NCBI GenBank assembly: GCA_964036195.1
Contig: OZ038457.1
Span: 2,331,180 to 2,395,179 of the forward strand
Direction: 5' to 3'
DNA from: Sphaerolaimus hirsutus
Lineage: Eukaryota > Nematoda > Chromadorea > Monhysterida > Sphaerolaimidae
Length of the DNA: 64,000 nt
The translations under genes were made by a program, and so were the position numbers. Shown one piece after another: positions 1 to 11,451 of the stretch (positions are counted from its first letter, which is position 1; each line of letters opens with the position of its first letter). The notes under the pieces were generated by a model. It did not search any database. It was not told where the DNA came from and was given only the letters and a program-made list of their open reading frames with translations.

Positions 1-269
1 ATTGAATGGTGATACATAGAGTACATTCAACGTTTGATGTTAAAATAGCACAATATCAATGGGCAAAAGCCACTAAATCACAATGTCCGCTAATATTTTT
101 TTATTTTTGATGCATTTGGCACAATTCCAGTACCTTGTGTACCTTCTATAGGAAACCGCCCTTCTAGGTATTTATTTATTTCATGGCCCAAAAAAGTTGA
201 AAAAGTGTACCTTCTATTGGAGATGCCCTTCTATTGGAGACCCACCCTTCTATTAGAAGAAATACAGTA
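1..269. repeat. TIR repeat family G, right-hand part
   Basis: The right end (about 245-269) reads as the reverse of the start of the repeat at 17154 and ends in a TACAGTA-like terminus. The stretch at about 25-100 aligns by eye with about 17568-17650 (shared words TTTGAT, TTAAAAT and CCGCTGATATTT-like). Both copies carry repeated CTTCTATTGG words. It is probably a non-autonomous DNA element cut by the window edge. No coding potential is seen. Confidence 0.5.
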
Positions 270-322
270 GCTGTTTCAACTGCTATTAATGCTACTCAAT
301 GGAGTGCATAATCATATAACCT

Positions 323-395
323 ACTGTATTTCTTCTAATAGAATGGTGTATCTCCAATAGCAGGGCACCTCCAATAGAATGGCAGGTTTTATCAC
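323..395. repeat. Second family G terminus, inverted relative to the first
   Basis: Starts TACTGTATTTCTTCTAATAG and carries CCAATAGAATGG words. It faces the copy ending at 269, so the two ends form an inverted pair around about 50 bp. Confidence 0.45.
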
Positions 396-399
396 ATTT

Positions 400-1035
400 T
401 TGCACTTGTGAAAGATTCACATGCTTCACAAAATTTTCAGTAAAGTGTCTTTCACACACTTCACTTATCATCACAACATCCAAAATTGTGTGAAGTGTAC
501 TTCACAATGTAAGGAGATTGTGAAAATGCTTCACATGATATTTCCATGCAAAGACACATTGTTTTGTCTTGTGCTGCAAATAATTCAGTTCAAACAAAAT
601 ATATTTTTATAACTAAATTTTTTCAATTAAATCATTCACAAAAATATTACAACCTCTTTACCATCTCCTGTTACCTTGTAATACATAAATTTTGTGTTCA
701 TATGCTCTTTAGGTCCATCATAAAGTTTTGAAGTCAATGTGAATCTATTTATACATAGTTCACCACATTTTTTTCTTGTGAAGTGTCTTAACTACAGGTT
801 TTGCATTTTGAAGACACATCATGGTGGGGCATCAGCAGTGAAGACACTTCACAAACATTGTGCATCATCAAGCACATCTGTGATGCGAAGTGTTTTCACA
901 ACAAATTTCGTGAAGCACCAGAAAACGTCACTATGAACACACTTCATGACACTTCACAACGCATCACATATTCTTTTACTGCGTGTACTTTTTCTTTTAC
1001 TGTTTCATTGAGTCAATGAGACCAACGTTTCACAT
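400..1035. repeat. Degenerate TTCACA/TGTGAAG-rich tract
   Basis: About 600 bp dense in the words TTCACA, ACTTCAC and GTGAAG on both strands, with no fixed period. It gives small spurious reading frames. It is probably a decayed satellite or a low-complexity expansion. Confidence 0.4.
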
Positions 1036-2191
1036 AATCTTTGACACCCGATGTGAATATTTAGCCCATCAAATCAACTTACCTTGGTTGGTTAGTTATA
1101 CAAAATAAATGGAAGGCATGTTTTCAATAGAAACTCGTCTGAGCAGGGTCTCTGTGTTTGCGTGTTGTGTTGGCTGAAATTAAATCCAACTGCTTTTTCC
1201 GGATGCCCGGACTGAGTGCTTCGTTTCAGCTTGCAAACGCTGGCAAACAAAATTAGAAAACTCGTTTTTTGATTTTTGATTTTTTATATTTTCTTTTCGC
1301 GTTTTCTAGTCAGACTAAACACTTAAGTAAAAATCTATTTTTTTAGAAACTTGAAAAATTTAGAAATTTGAAAATATTTTTATACCAAATTAAGTGAGTC
1401 TCTGCATACAGTATAATTGAACTATGATAGATTGGGGTAAAATTGATGAAAAAAGTGAAAACGACACTCACTGCAGCGTAGTTGTTAAAACGTATTTATT
1501 TTTACTCGATAAATATGTATACTCAGATACAGAGTAAATGCGTTTACGTTTCCTCCAAAAAAGTTTCTGTATTTGCTTTTACGTATACTTTTTGAAAGTA
1601 CTCGAGTACAGAAAACGTATTTCAGATAGTCTTTTATATCAATTTTTGATGCCATTGAAGGGAAAATAGTGAGAGAATATGCTAAAAATTTGGGAAGATA
1701 GTCGAAAATTAGTGTACAAGCACATATAAAGCCAAAAGTTGCTTTAAATAGGCAAAAGGATATGAAAATTAGTGATTTTGAGTGAAAATTGGGGTGAAAT
1801 TTCTCAAAAATATACATGTTTATGTTTTCTGGGGCAAAAGTACGTTTACTCACGTTTACTCATGAGTAAAAGTAAAAAAATTACATACTTTATCATTAAA
1901 GTTTTTGGCATAAACACTTTTACAAGTCTGTAAAAATGCAATAAAAATAACACGTTCAAAAGAAATTTTGTCATCGTTACGCAGCTGCATTCCAATGCAA
2001 CTGTATTCCACCCCACTACTAAATGATGTGTATAATATAGAGAGGAAATTTGTGATAGTGCTTGGAACTTGCAGTTTGAAAATAGGTGGCGAAACAAAAC
2101 TGCATACGGTATATCCTCGAATAAGCCCCCCTCGAAAAACTTCCCTTCTTTGTGAGAAGTGTGAGAATGGGACAGACGTCCATTGTATGTA
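1036..2191. other. AT-rich non-coding stretch with ACGTTTAC words
   Basis: No gene recognised. From 1480 to 1865 the words ACGTTTAC and CGTATTT recur, resembling 21690-21830. The 120-codon frames here have no recognisable motif. Confidence 0.4.
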
Positions 2192-2436
2192 TACTCGGTG
2201 GACATGATACTCTGCCCTCGCACTCATTTATGTCTCACGTTGGAAGCGTGCCAATGATGATAAAGCATGCGATTTTTGTATAAAAGGTGAAAAAAATCAT
2301 TGTTGTAAATAAGTTAACGTTTAGCATTATAACAACGATTACTTATGCAAATTTTTATGAAAATCGCATGCAGAACAAAATCGTTGGCACGCTTCCAGCG
2401 GGAACCACGCGTGCAGGGTGTAAAGTAACTGGAGTA
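2192..2436. mobile_element. TIR element D, intact 245-bp copy
   Basis: Begins TACTCGG, ends GAGTA and is flanked by TA on each side (2190-2191 and 2437-2438). It contains inverted words GTTGGAAGCGTGCCAA and TTGGCACGCTTCCAGC near the two ends. A second copy in opposite orientation at 42344-62823 is split by retrotransposon C. Size, TA duplication and lack of coding suggest a Tc1/mariner-type MITE. Confidence 0.65.
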
Positions 2437-2627
2437 TATGTTCTATCCAAAAAGTATTGCATGTACGTGTTTATTAACAGTATCGGTATATTCTTTTGCT
2501 GCTGATTACTAGCAGTGATTTTATTTCAAATTTTGTAATTTGCATTCTGACTGACAGGCTTATCTAGCTAAAGTGAACCCCATTCATACATTGAACCCCA
2601 ATACAAAACTGCAAACGTTTCTCACTA
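2437..2627. other. No feature seen between repeats D and T
   Basis: Short unique-looking AT-rich spacer with no ORF or repeat that I can support. Confidence 0.4.
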
Positions 2628-2808
2628 CCGTATTTTCTCGAAATACCCCCAGGGGCAGGGGGTTTATTTTTTCAGAGTGAGATTTTTGAGGGGGGTTAAA
2701 CGAGGGGGGGTATTTCGAGGGGGGTGTTTATAAACTCATAGTGTCCATTTTGAGGGAGGGTATTTCGAGGGGGGAGTATCTCGAGGGGGGTATATCGAGG
2801 AAATACGG
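2628..2808. mobile_element. T element (CCGTATT TIR, G/C-tract MITE), short copy
   Basis: Starts CCGTATTTTCTCG and ends CGAGGAAATACGG, with TA on both sides. The interior has runs of C then G separated by TTTCGAGG and CTCGAAATA words, the family hallmark. There is no coding content. The TA target duplication is demonstrated for this family by the empty-site comparison at 41912-42332. Confidence 0.7.
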
Positions 2809-2810
2809 TA

Positions 2811-3120
2811 GGCAAATAATTGGAATTTTTCAAATAAACATTCCACTATAAATTTGTAGCAGTTACTCAAAAAATTCCTTTCAGTCAATGCAGTCAATGA
2901 TAGTTGTTCCCATGGCTAGTGAAATGGACTGTTAGCATGCACCCAATTGTATTGTATTACATTTGGTTGCGCAATTTGCATGCGCTCAATTTTACCTGCT
3001 ATTCCATTCTACAGAAATCTGTTTTCTGTCTGAAATAGGATACTCTTCAGCATTCGTTTTTTTTGTGAAAGTGGGTATTTGTTAGGTGTTGCTTTGGAGC
3101 GTTTCGCTGTAAATAAATAT
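2811..3120. other. No feature seen between two T elements
   Basis: AT-rich, no ORF and no recognised repeat. Confidence 0.4.
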
Positions 3121-3122
3121 TA

Positions 3123-3546
3123 ACGTATTTCCTCGAAATACCCCCAGGGGGGTTATTTTTTCAGAGTGGAAATTTTGAGGGGGGTATTTCGAGGGGGGCT
3201 TATTCGAGGGGGGGGGATGGTATTATTCCGCCAGAAATTTTCGGGAATTTAGTAGTAAACAATACGTCAGAAAATGGCCAAAACCGGTAATGAATGGGTT
3301 ATATTTGATGAAATAGGATATATTTAGGCATAATAACGTACATTCTCTACTTTCACTACGTAAATATATGTGTAGTTGCGGTGCAAACCGGCAGCAATAA
3401 ATACATCATGTACATTGCATACATGATGTACATCATTTCAGACGGGGGGTATTTCGAGGGGGGGGGGATTTTTTCCCCAGCTTAAAAACACCTGGGGGTA
3501 TTTCGAGGGGGGGTTAATTCAAGGGGGGTATTTCGAGGAAATACGG
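3123..3546. mobile_element. T element, about 424-bp copy
   Basis: Left end ACGTATTTCCTCG (first base diverged), right end CGAGGAAATACGG followed by TA. It has the family G-tract/TATTTCGAGG subterminal blocks on both sides and the phrase TTCCGCCAGAAATTTTCGGG shared with the copies at 12490 and 41912. The centre holds a small palindrome around ACATGATGTACATCAT. Confidence 0.65.
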
Positions 3547-3921
3547 TAGTTTGGAAAGAAGTTCTTTCCAACTCCAACTGAAAGAGAAGTTCTAGAATCA
3601 GAAAGAACTTTCTTACCAAACATTTATTTATGTTTACAAGTGCTGTCACATGTTCACAAGTGCATAGGAAGTGTAAACGGTAAACACTTTTTTATGCTTT
3701 TTCTAGATGCTAACATTCTTGCCTCATTAACCACATGCTCAATTTTTCCATTTTATCGAGTTAAAGTAAAGTAAACAAGTTAAATCATAATCAATTTTAT
3801 CAGTCTAATTTCAGGCGGTAACGTGACTGTGACTCATGTGAAGATTATTGTTGTCACGCATGGACATCACAGTTTTACTTCCTTTTGAATTAGACCATGC
3901 GACATCGCTTGTCTTCGGTTA

Positions 3922-4025
3922 CCGTATTTACTCAAATAATCCCCTCCACTTGAATTCTCCCCCCCCCCTGTCAGACAAATCACGGAAAATAATTCCTACG
4001 CTTAAATACCCCCCCCCCAATGATG
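3922..4025. repeat. T-like left terminus fragment
   Basis: CCGTATTTACTC followed by C-rich blocks (AATCCCCTCC, TTCTCCCCCC). No matching right end is found nearby. It abuts a foldback element at 4091. It is a diverged or truncated copy. The 370 bp before it (3549-3919) show nothing recognisable. Confidence 0.4.
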
Positions 4026-4090
4026 GAATACAAATAATGTATATCGGTATCTTTAAAAACATGTCGATTACCCTGCAAAATCGCTGTTGT

Positions 4091-5220
4091 AAACACCTTC
4101 CCGATCAAGTCCGGCCCCCTATTTTTATTTTCACTTCGCATGCCCTATCTCCGGTTGTGGGAGGAGTGGAAAGCTAATGCTTGTGGGGTATATAGGTGCA
4201 ACCCCCCACTACCCCTCATGAAGAAATAGGGCAGCGGCGACTCATTATAGAGGGGGTCGCTGTATACGTGAAAATTTTTTGCGGCGTTTTCAGTGTCCCG
4301 CACAGGTCCGGCCCCCAGTTTATTTCTTATGCTACCGCTTGATCAGACGCCAATAACGCCACAGGAAAATGGCGCTAAGTGATAATGACCGTCTCAAATG
4401 GCGCCAGTGCCATGGCGCCATTCCATCATCAATTCCAATAGCTCAATATTTATTCCCTATCCCAAACCTTCAATTTTAAAAGGCTTTTTCGCTTTTATTT
4501 TGTGACAAACTTGACCCGCTGGTTTAGGGTGTTTTATAGAGGAAGGTTTAAGGTTCCAAGTTGCGTAAAGAACTATACCCCAAAAATGCCTCCATTAGAA
4601 AATTTAGTTTGGGTTAATTCAAATAGAAAATTTTGACAACTTTTGTTCCTGTTATGGCATAATTTTGACATCAAAAGTTCAACCCAAGTAAATTTTCTAA
4701 TGGAGGCATTTTAGAGGTAAAGTTTTTTACGCAGCTTGGAACCTTATACCCCCTCTTAAAAACATCCTAAACCAGCGTGTGAAGTGTGTACAAAAATAAA
4801 AGCAAAAAGTGCAGTTTTAAATTTGCAAAGTTCATTTTCTTGTCTGCTGCTTAGGGGGTGGGTGTTTGTGGAATGTTTGGCCATGGCACTGGCGCCATTT
4901 CAGGTATCCAAGCGGTGCCACGCCAGGGCACCTATTTCCTGTGGTGTTATTGGCGCCTGATGCCCCTTTTTCAAGCTGTAGCGCAAGAAATAAACTGGGG
5001 GCCAGACCTGTGGGGACAGTGAAAACACTACAAATTTTTTTCCACATATATGGCAACCCCCTCTAAAATGAGACACCGCTGCCCCATTTTTTCATGAGGG
5101 GTAGTGGGGGGTTGCACCTATATCACAAGTATTAGGTTTCCACCACTCCCACAAACCGGGGATAGGGCGTACGAAGTGAAAATAAAAATAGAGGGCCGGA
5201 CTTGATCGGGAAGGTGTTTA
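4091..5220. mobile_element. 1.1-kb foldback element with near-complete inverted arms
   Basis: The left end AAACACCTTCCCGATCAAG recurs inverted at the right end (CTTGATCGGGAAGGTGTTT). Pairs of matching blocks continue inward: the GGGGGTTGCACCTATA block, GGGCCGGAC/GTCCGGCCC, GGCGCCATT, and CCTCCATTAGAAAATTTA in both orientations around about 4650. The arms are imperfect, with many small differences. No ORF of note. This is a Foldback-type or long-TIR MITE. Confidence 0.65.
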
Positions 5221-5267
5221 GTAGTTGACTGAACTACAAACGTGTCTGGTTTGATTCATCGATGCAA

Positions 5268-6050
5268 ATGATGCGTCCAATTCTAAAAGTCGACAAGTCC
5301 AAAATATAAAAATTTCGATTTAGGCGCGGAAACGTCATCTAGGGCTACTCCCGCAGATTTTCCATTATGCTGCGATTACAGATCGGACGTAAAATTCCAG
5401 CGTAAAATTCCATCGCAAAAGTGATTACATGAAAGTGGATGATGTTTCAGGTCTGCAATTTTTCATGGACAATATGTTTATCAATACCTTCATTGTGACC
5501 AAGGGTCATCGTCCACGGTCATTTCTATTTGATTCAGAAAATTCAAAAATTTCGATTTTACGCTGCAATTTTACGCCAACTGAAGAAACATCAATCGATA
5601 AATCAGCTACGCCAGGTGATTGCATGCAATGACATAGCGTAGAATTGATTTTTCGTCGGCTGACGTAAAATTGCAGCGTAAAATCGAAATTTTTGAATTT
5701 TCTGAATCAAATAGAAATGACCGTGGACGATGACCCTTGGTCACAATGAAGGTATTGAATAACATATTGTCCATGAAAAATTGAAGACCTGTATCATCAT
5801 CCACTTTCATGTAATCAATTTTGCAATGGAATTTTACGCTGGAATTTTACGTCCGAGCTGTAATCGCTCCATAATGTTCCATAAAAATTGTTAACCTCAC
5901 ATGCCTATTGTAGTGCCAAATTTGACATTTTTTGGGAAAAATGCAAAAAAATTTGGGCTAAAAGTCGACAAGTCCATCCTTCGCCTGCTTTTAAGTTTGC
6001 TCAAAATCGCATTTGTGGATTTGTCAACTTTTAGAATTAGACGCCTCAAG
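5268..6050. mobile_element. Foldback pair enclosing a second foldback
   Basis: Outer arms: the CCAATTCTAAAAGTCGACAA block near 5278 is inverted at about 6020-6045 (TTGTCAACTTTTAGAATTAG). Inner arms: 5363-5877, where CATTATG then GATTACAG and GGACGTAAAATTCCAGCG near 5364-5403 reappear inverted at 5836-5877. The inner element carries mirrored small frames, which are by-products of the palindrome. Nested foldbacks, no genes. Confidence 0.6.
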
Positions 6051-6149
6051 TGCACTGCGCTGTGCAAAGGTGCAATGGAATGTGCACAGTGCACTACAAA
6101 CGGATACAGCACATAATGTGCACAATGTGATAGAAACGTGCTTAAAAAT

Positions 6150-6478
6150 TGTGATGAAATAATCATTCCCCCACTTGAATAATTCCCCCCTCAAAAGGTC
6201 TGATGGAAAAATACTCGGGTGGGTGGTGCGCACAGCTCAGTACGTNNNNNNNNNNNNNNNNNNNNNNNNNNNNNNNNNNNNNNNNNNNNNNNNNNNNNNN
6301 NNNNNNNNNNNNNNNNNNNNNNNNNNNNNNNNNNNNNNNNNNNNNNNNNNNNNNNNNNNNNNNNNNNNNNNNNNNNNNNNNNNNNNNNNNNNNNNNNNNN
6401 NNNNNNNNNNNNNNNNNNNNNNNNNNNNNNNNNNNNNNNNNNNNNCACCCCCCGGGGGTATTTCGAGGAAATACGGTA
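6150..6478. repeat. T-type element interrupted by an assembly gap
   Basis: AATTCCCCCACTTGAATAA and CCCCCCTC blocks before the gap, GGGGGTATTTCGAGGAAATA and the CGGTA end after it. The left terminus is not visible. Confidence 0.5.
6246..6445. other. Assembly gap of 200 N
   Basis: Run of N of exactly 200 bases, likely a fixed-size placeholder. It falls inside a C/G-tract repeat, the kind of sequence that breaks short-read assemblies. Confidence 0.95.
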
Positions 6479-6492
6479 TAACTTATTGTTGC

Positions 6493-6722
6493 CGCGCACA
6501 CTAGTTTGCTATCAGAACTAGAAGTAAACTAAAATTGGGTGCTCCGATATCAACTTTGAACCTACCTACTTGAGTTTACTACAATGAGTTACGTATTTTC
6601 AATCTTCGTCAACTGCAGTTGACAGACACCTCATTCTGGTAAACTCAAATGCGTTCAAAACTGATTTATGAGTTCACCAAAATCCCAGTATTCTGGCAGT
6701 GAACTAGATAGTGTGCACGGCG
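6493..6722. mobile_element. MITE M2 (about 230 bp)
   Basis: Ends GCACACTAGTTTGC and, inverted, GAACTAGATAGTGTGC. The interior has GTTGACAGACACCTCATTCTGG and TCAAATGCGTTCAAA, shared with fragments at 14840-15045 and 15825-15950. Non-coding. Confidence 0.55.
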
Positions 6723-6885
6723 CCATTATGTAGCTTCCCATGTTCGAACATACACATAGCCCATTGAGCCGGCCGCGAGCGAAGCGAGGCATTGTGCCGC
6801 CAGACAATCACAATGGGAAGATACAGCCGGGGCATTAGTGCGGCGTGAAATATGTACGGCACGGATTTACGTGCGCCGCGGCTGG
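6723..6885. other. GC-rich spacer, nothing recognised
   Basis: GC-rich segment rich in GCCGGC and CGGCG words between two repeats. No frame with a recognisable product. Confidence 0.3.
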
Positions 6886-7317
6886 CCACTGCTGGCGGTG
6901 GAAAACTTCCTGGGAAATTGGTTAAATTTTTGAATTTTAAATTTGAAAATGTGTTTTTTATTTTTCGAATTTTGTTTTGTTATTTTTTGGAACACTGCCA
7001 GTTTTCGAACTTTTCCCACCATATATTTCAATTTTTGAATCACTGATTAATGTTATCTTGATATTTTGCTGGCCTCATAGCTTTTGCCGCAAATACTTAC
7101 ATTTGAACATTTTTGCTTTTTCCTAAAATTCCTGTGAAATAGAAACTTTAAATTGTATTCTTTGCATTTTATTAAAACTTTTCGAGTTGTAGAAATTTTC
7201 AAAGGAAAAAAATAGATTTTTGAGAGGTTTTCTTATGTTAGAAAAAAATGCTCAAATTTCAAACAAAATCGCAAATTAGAATTTCTTTTGAGTTCAGAAT
7301 TTTTGTTGCCATCGTTA
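6886..7317. repeat. AT-rich element with GATGGCAA-type inverted ends (diverged)
   Basis: The right end TTGCCATCGTTA matches the TIR of the element at 10862-11255. The left end is only weakly recognisable (GGCGGTGGAAAA). The interior is AT-rich with TTTTGAATTTT and TTCGAA words, as in the other copies. Confidence 0.4.
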
Positions 7318-7466
7318 GCCCGTACAGACCATCGGTGCATGAACGTGCCGCGGGTTTAGTTTGGTTGCTAGTTACAAAGTCAACACATTACTATAATATA
7401 CATCTGAAATAGCCGATATTGTGAAACTTTTTCCGAGGTTGTGTCCGATTTGTGTCCAGTTTACTA

Positions 7467-7889
7467 CCGCAAATACTCGAATAAGACCCCCCCCCTCGAA
7501 TAACTCCCCCCTTGAAAAAATCCCCCCTGTTGGCGAGGTGGGGAAAAAACAACCCCTACCCTCGAATAACTCCCCCCTCTTGAATAACTTTTCCCTCCGG
7601 ATGAAAACTATACAATACAAAAATACAAAAGAATATTATCATCCAGCAGCGACAGCAGATACATGATGTGTATGCAGTGTATACACATCTTTTTGTTGTT
7701 GCTGGAACGTTATATACCGGAAGTATATGAGTTTACAGACTGCACCCATACAATGAATGAAGTCCAAGTTTTATGAGGAAAAAATAACCCCCCCCCCTCG
7801 AATAACTCCCCCCCCCCTTGAATAACTCCCCCCTCCAAAACGTCTGAGGAAAAAATAACTCCCCTGGGGTCTTATTCGAGGATTTAGGG
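7467..7889. mobile_element. T element, diverged 423-bp copy
   Basis: Left end CCGCAAATACTCGAATAAGA, right end TCTTATTCGAGGATTTAGGG, each next to TA. Blocks of CCCCCCTCGAATAACT alternate with C-runs. The terminal heptamer has diverged from CCGTATT, so this may be a separate subfamily. Confidence 0.6.
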
Positions 7890-7891
7890 TA

Positions 7892-9963
7892 CTTTAATTT
7901 CCTCTGAATATTTAATAGAGTTCAATCCGAGCGGGCAAAATACAGAACAAAGGTACTTTTGTCATTCTACCAACATTCATTCGACATTAAGGCATCTGGA
8001 AAATCTTAAACTCGAACATCATGGCGCAAGTCATGTACATCATGATTGGATCAACATACATTTATGTGCACCACCGCGCGGCGGCTACAACTCGCTGATT
8101 CGCTCCACACCATTTCCAGTTGAAATTTAAAATGAAGCCAACCTTCTAAGCTGTAGCATTCAATGCAAATGTCTCATGCAATAGTGCAGCGCACTACGCT
8201 GGGCCAGACAAGGTGCAGTACAGTGCAAATTGCCAAAATTGGGTCATCCCCGCGACAAATTCGAGTGCAACTTATATCAATGTGGTCTTATGCACTTTCC
8301 ATCCATTTTCAGCTTAGATTTAAGCCTAAAAGCCTGGGTGGGTGGACTTTTAAGGATGTGGTCTGCCTTTAGGCCAATTTAAGTCACTTCCGCGAACGTC
8401 ATGTCAATGTGCTTCGTGTATTCTGAATTTAGTGGCACTGCTATTTACCTAAATGTATGACTTTTCTGACTTACTTAAATGTCCATGTGAATAAGAATTA
8501 TGAGATTGATGGCTGTAATTTTACTTGACTTTGACAAATATTTTCTTAACTCGAGTGTCTTATATGCTATACATATTGATTTCAATTCACTCGAATGTAA
8601 AAAGATCAAAAAACCGTCCTTAATGTGCACTGTATTAAATGAGCAGTGGTACTTTGATCTAAAGAAAGTTAACGTACCGGTAGTTTTATTGGCGGCACAC
8701 CAACTGGTCGACACATCAAAAAATGAATGCTATTGTCAACTGCGTCTGTCAACTAAAAGCGCACACCTGCCTGCACATTCAGTTGACAGTTTAATACAAA
8801 TGTTACATCTAACGTTCGTGCTCAATAATTCCCCTAGAATTCCCAAAAATACATAACTCTCACAGTGACATAAGTATCACATTTACATAATAATGTCGAC
8901 CCACAAAACGATCTGTCGCAGCACTTTGCGCACACGCCAAATTCCCAAGCACATTTACATCTTTCTATCCAGCGCTGAAACTCGCCCATTCCACATCCAA
9001 TAGCACACAGCGTTCGCCCAATTTTTTATCAGAAACAAGATCACTTTTGGATGAAAAACGCCCCCGCGGCGCGCCGACATCCCAATATTAATCAATCCCA
9101 GTTTTCATCCAGGAGCCATTTCGCTAATCATAAATCTTGCGTCTATTTATTTACCTACCCACCAAAAAGCGCCCAGCCTACGTTTTCGCGTGAAAAACGT
9201 GAGGCATGCGGGGCGGCCAAAAAAGTGACGGCGGCAGACAGCTAAAAGTCTCGGCCCGTCGGAATAGCGCCAGCTGAAATCCGGCCCACTGCTGGCGCCG
9301 CCGCGGCTGAAAGAACCGGTCCGCATGGAAATGGCCCCGCGCGGCAGGTCGCGTTTGGACATAAATGAGCTTTTTGAGATTGATTCATTTGGAAAGCGGT
9401 GGTTCATTTTGGAAAGCGTTTGGATAGGAGGAGATGTTCGGACGTATTTATGCTTAAAGTCTTTTGTAGATTAATGAGTTTAGATTTTGACATTGTTGAT
9501 AAACTTAGGGGCTATGAAACGATACAATGTTTTTGCCTTTAGGTACAAATGACTATGCTCTCATGAGCAAAAAAATCTGACGGTTGATGAATTTTGGCTT
9601 TGGTCAGTCTCGTACTGTGTAAAATGCCAGGCAAATCTGTCAAATGACAGGCAAAACATCACAGGCATTGTAAACTGTGTTGTAAAATACCAAATACCTG
9701 AAGACCAATTTTATTTTATTCTTTACTGGCCATTTGACATTTTTTATGAAATTCAACAACTTTTTGTGACGTTTTACATTGCATTGGGCATGGGACTGTC
9801 TGTGGATTAGTGAGTGAGAGTGATCGTGCTGGCGCCATTTCAGGGTGCTCTGTTTCCAAATAGCGCCATTGGCGCTGGGCACCCTTTTCTGGCGCTTTTA
9901 CATCACTACCGGGATACGTATCATCCTGATTTCAAAGTTAACTCTCCACCAAAAAAATCCACT
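7892..9963. other. About 2 kb with no recognisable gene
   Basis: A 118-codon frame on the plus strand (8500-8856) has no motif and ordinary AT-rich composition, so I do not call it. From 9050 to 9400 the sequence is GC-rich with GGCGCC and GCGGC words. From 9620 to 9795 there are loosely mirrored AATGACAGGC and GCCATTTGACATT words like the ACTTGACATT families elsewhere. Confidence 0.4.
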
Positions 9964-9975
9964 CAATCAACAAAA

Positions 9976-10161
9976 TCGTCACTCGAATGTCCAAACGCGA
10001 CCCGGCCGCCATTGTGCTGCGGGCGCGTGATTTTTCTACTGTCCAGCGCGCACTTGGCGGCAGTTGCAGCGGCGGCGGTCACATTGGAGGGCGGCGGCGA
10101 CGACCCGCCCACCGCCCAGTACGTCACCCTGCCGCTGTACCCGCGAACAAGCCCCGCCCAC
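9976..10161 (+). CDS. Possible isolated GC-rich exon, product unknown
   Basis: A GC-rich island in AT-rich DNA stays open in one frame. It encodes a hydrophobic alanine-rich stretch (about LAAVAAAAV) followed by GGGDDPP and a TLPLYPRTSPAHL tail, ending at a possible donor CTG|GTTGGT. This could be a signal peptide and the start of a secreted or membrane protein. A second frame is also open and has an ATG at 9987, which weakens the case. No neighbouring exon is seen. GC-rich repeats with GGCGCC words also occur nearby, so this may not be coding. Confidence 0.2.
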
Positions 10162-10717
10162 CTGGTTGGTAGACATTGTGTTTTCTTTTTTTAATTTAAA
10201 GCGCACTTTTTGGGCACTTTGTGATTTTACGATGTTGTTTTCGCGCTGCCATGGCCACACGCGGCCAATCTGAATTCTGAACCAGGTTGTAAATAGCTGG
10301 CTGTTTAAAAGTGCAGTTGGTATTCAGCAAGTACACAAGTAATAAGAAAGGTGGTAAGTGGCAAGTTAAGTTAATTAGTTCACTTAGCATTAAGTGACAA
10401 GTAAAATTATGTGTAAGGATCATTCCCAGTTAGAAAATAACCCAAGTCACTTCTTAGTTCACTGGCCACTTTACCAGCCACTTTCAAACTTTTCTTCTCA
10501 CTCACTACCACTCAACCACCGGAAATTGGCCTAACGTAAAGCTCCAGATTCAGTTTTGGACGCATGGACTGCAGGTTTCCCATTTTTAAGTGTTGGGCTA
10601 GCTGTGGTATGGTCCATCTCGATGCCTCTCCATTAGCGCTGGAGTGGCGCCATGGCGTTGGCGTGAGCTACTGGCGCATTTCGCAATAGCGCCACTTCCG
10701 CAAAAGACTCCTAGACA
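10162..10717. other. No feature seen
   Basis: Contains a run of AAGTGGCAAGT/TAAGTGACAAGT-like words near 10350-10400 of the ACTTGACA type, then plain sequence. Confidence 0.35.
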
Positions 10718-10772
10718 ACCATGGCGCGCGGCGCCATTCCACCATGGCGCGCGGCGCCATTCGACCATGGCG
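10718..10772. repeat. 23-bp tandem repeat, 2.4 copies
   Basis: The unit begins ACCATGGCGCGCGGCGCC and starts at 10718, 10741 and 10764. The unit contains the palindrome GGCGCC. It lies in a GC-rich island (10620-10860) with several more GGCGCC sites. Confidence 0.7.
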
Positions 10773-10861
10773 TTTTTCACCGGTAGAACCGGCGGCCAGC
10801 TTATAGGGGATGCGGCGCGGCGGCGAGTCGGGCTTACTGCATATGCGGCGCGGCGCCAGTA

Positions 10862-11255
10862 ACGATGGCAAACCCTCTCGAAAAAAGTATTTAAATTTTT
10901 AAGTATTTTTTCAAAATGACTTTTCGAATTTCCGAATTTTTTTCTAAATGAGTTTTTGGATTTTCGAATTAAATTTTCGAATCTTTTTTATTAATTTTGA
11001 ATTTTTTTGTTACTTTTTGAATTTTTTGCATCAAATTATTGCATTTTCGAATTTTTGGTCTGACTTTTGAATACATCTTTATGTTATACAGCCTTACCGC
11101 TGTTACCGCATAAGTATTTTGAGTCTGCTGCTACAAAAAAATCCATGTGAATATGATATTTTTGGTGAAGTTTCTTCGTTTTTACTCATTTTCAACAAAA
11201 ATCACCAAAAAATTCGAAAACTTTTTCGAATTTTCGAATCTTTTTTTGCCATCGT
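10862..11255. mobile_element. AT-rich TIR element with ACGATGGCAAA ends
   Basis: Inverted ends ACGATGGCAAA and TTTGCCATCGT are flanked by TA on each side, within matching GGCGCCAGT surroundings. The interior is AT-rich with TTCGAATTTT words. No coding. Diverged copies are at 6886-7317, 11452-11856 and 15347-15545. Confidence 0.55.
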
Positions 11256-11451
11256 TAGGCGCCAGTAGTCGAGCCGACATGATCCCATGAGATCGGTTTG
11301 GGCGCCGCCGCGCGTCAATTCAATGCGGCGCCGCCTTTTTTGCGATGCGCTCCCAGCGGTGCCACTGAAAACATGCCCATCAATATATGCGAGGCAGTGC
11401 GCTGCGCGGCCCTGGGGCTGGGGCTGGTTCCAATTTGAAGGTAGGGCGTCC

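Noticed and set aside
5429..5810. Two 67-codon frames with near-identical products on opposite strands
   Set aside because: They are the two arms of a palindromic element.
6163..6521. Reading frames of about 100 codons across 6246-6445
   Set aside because: They run through N bases of an assembly gap.
8500..8856. A 118-codon plus-strand frame
   Set aside because: No recognisable motif, AT-rich, overlapped by an opposite-strand frame; likely chance.
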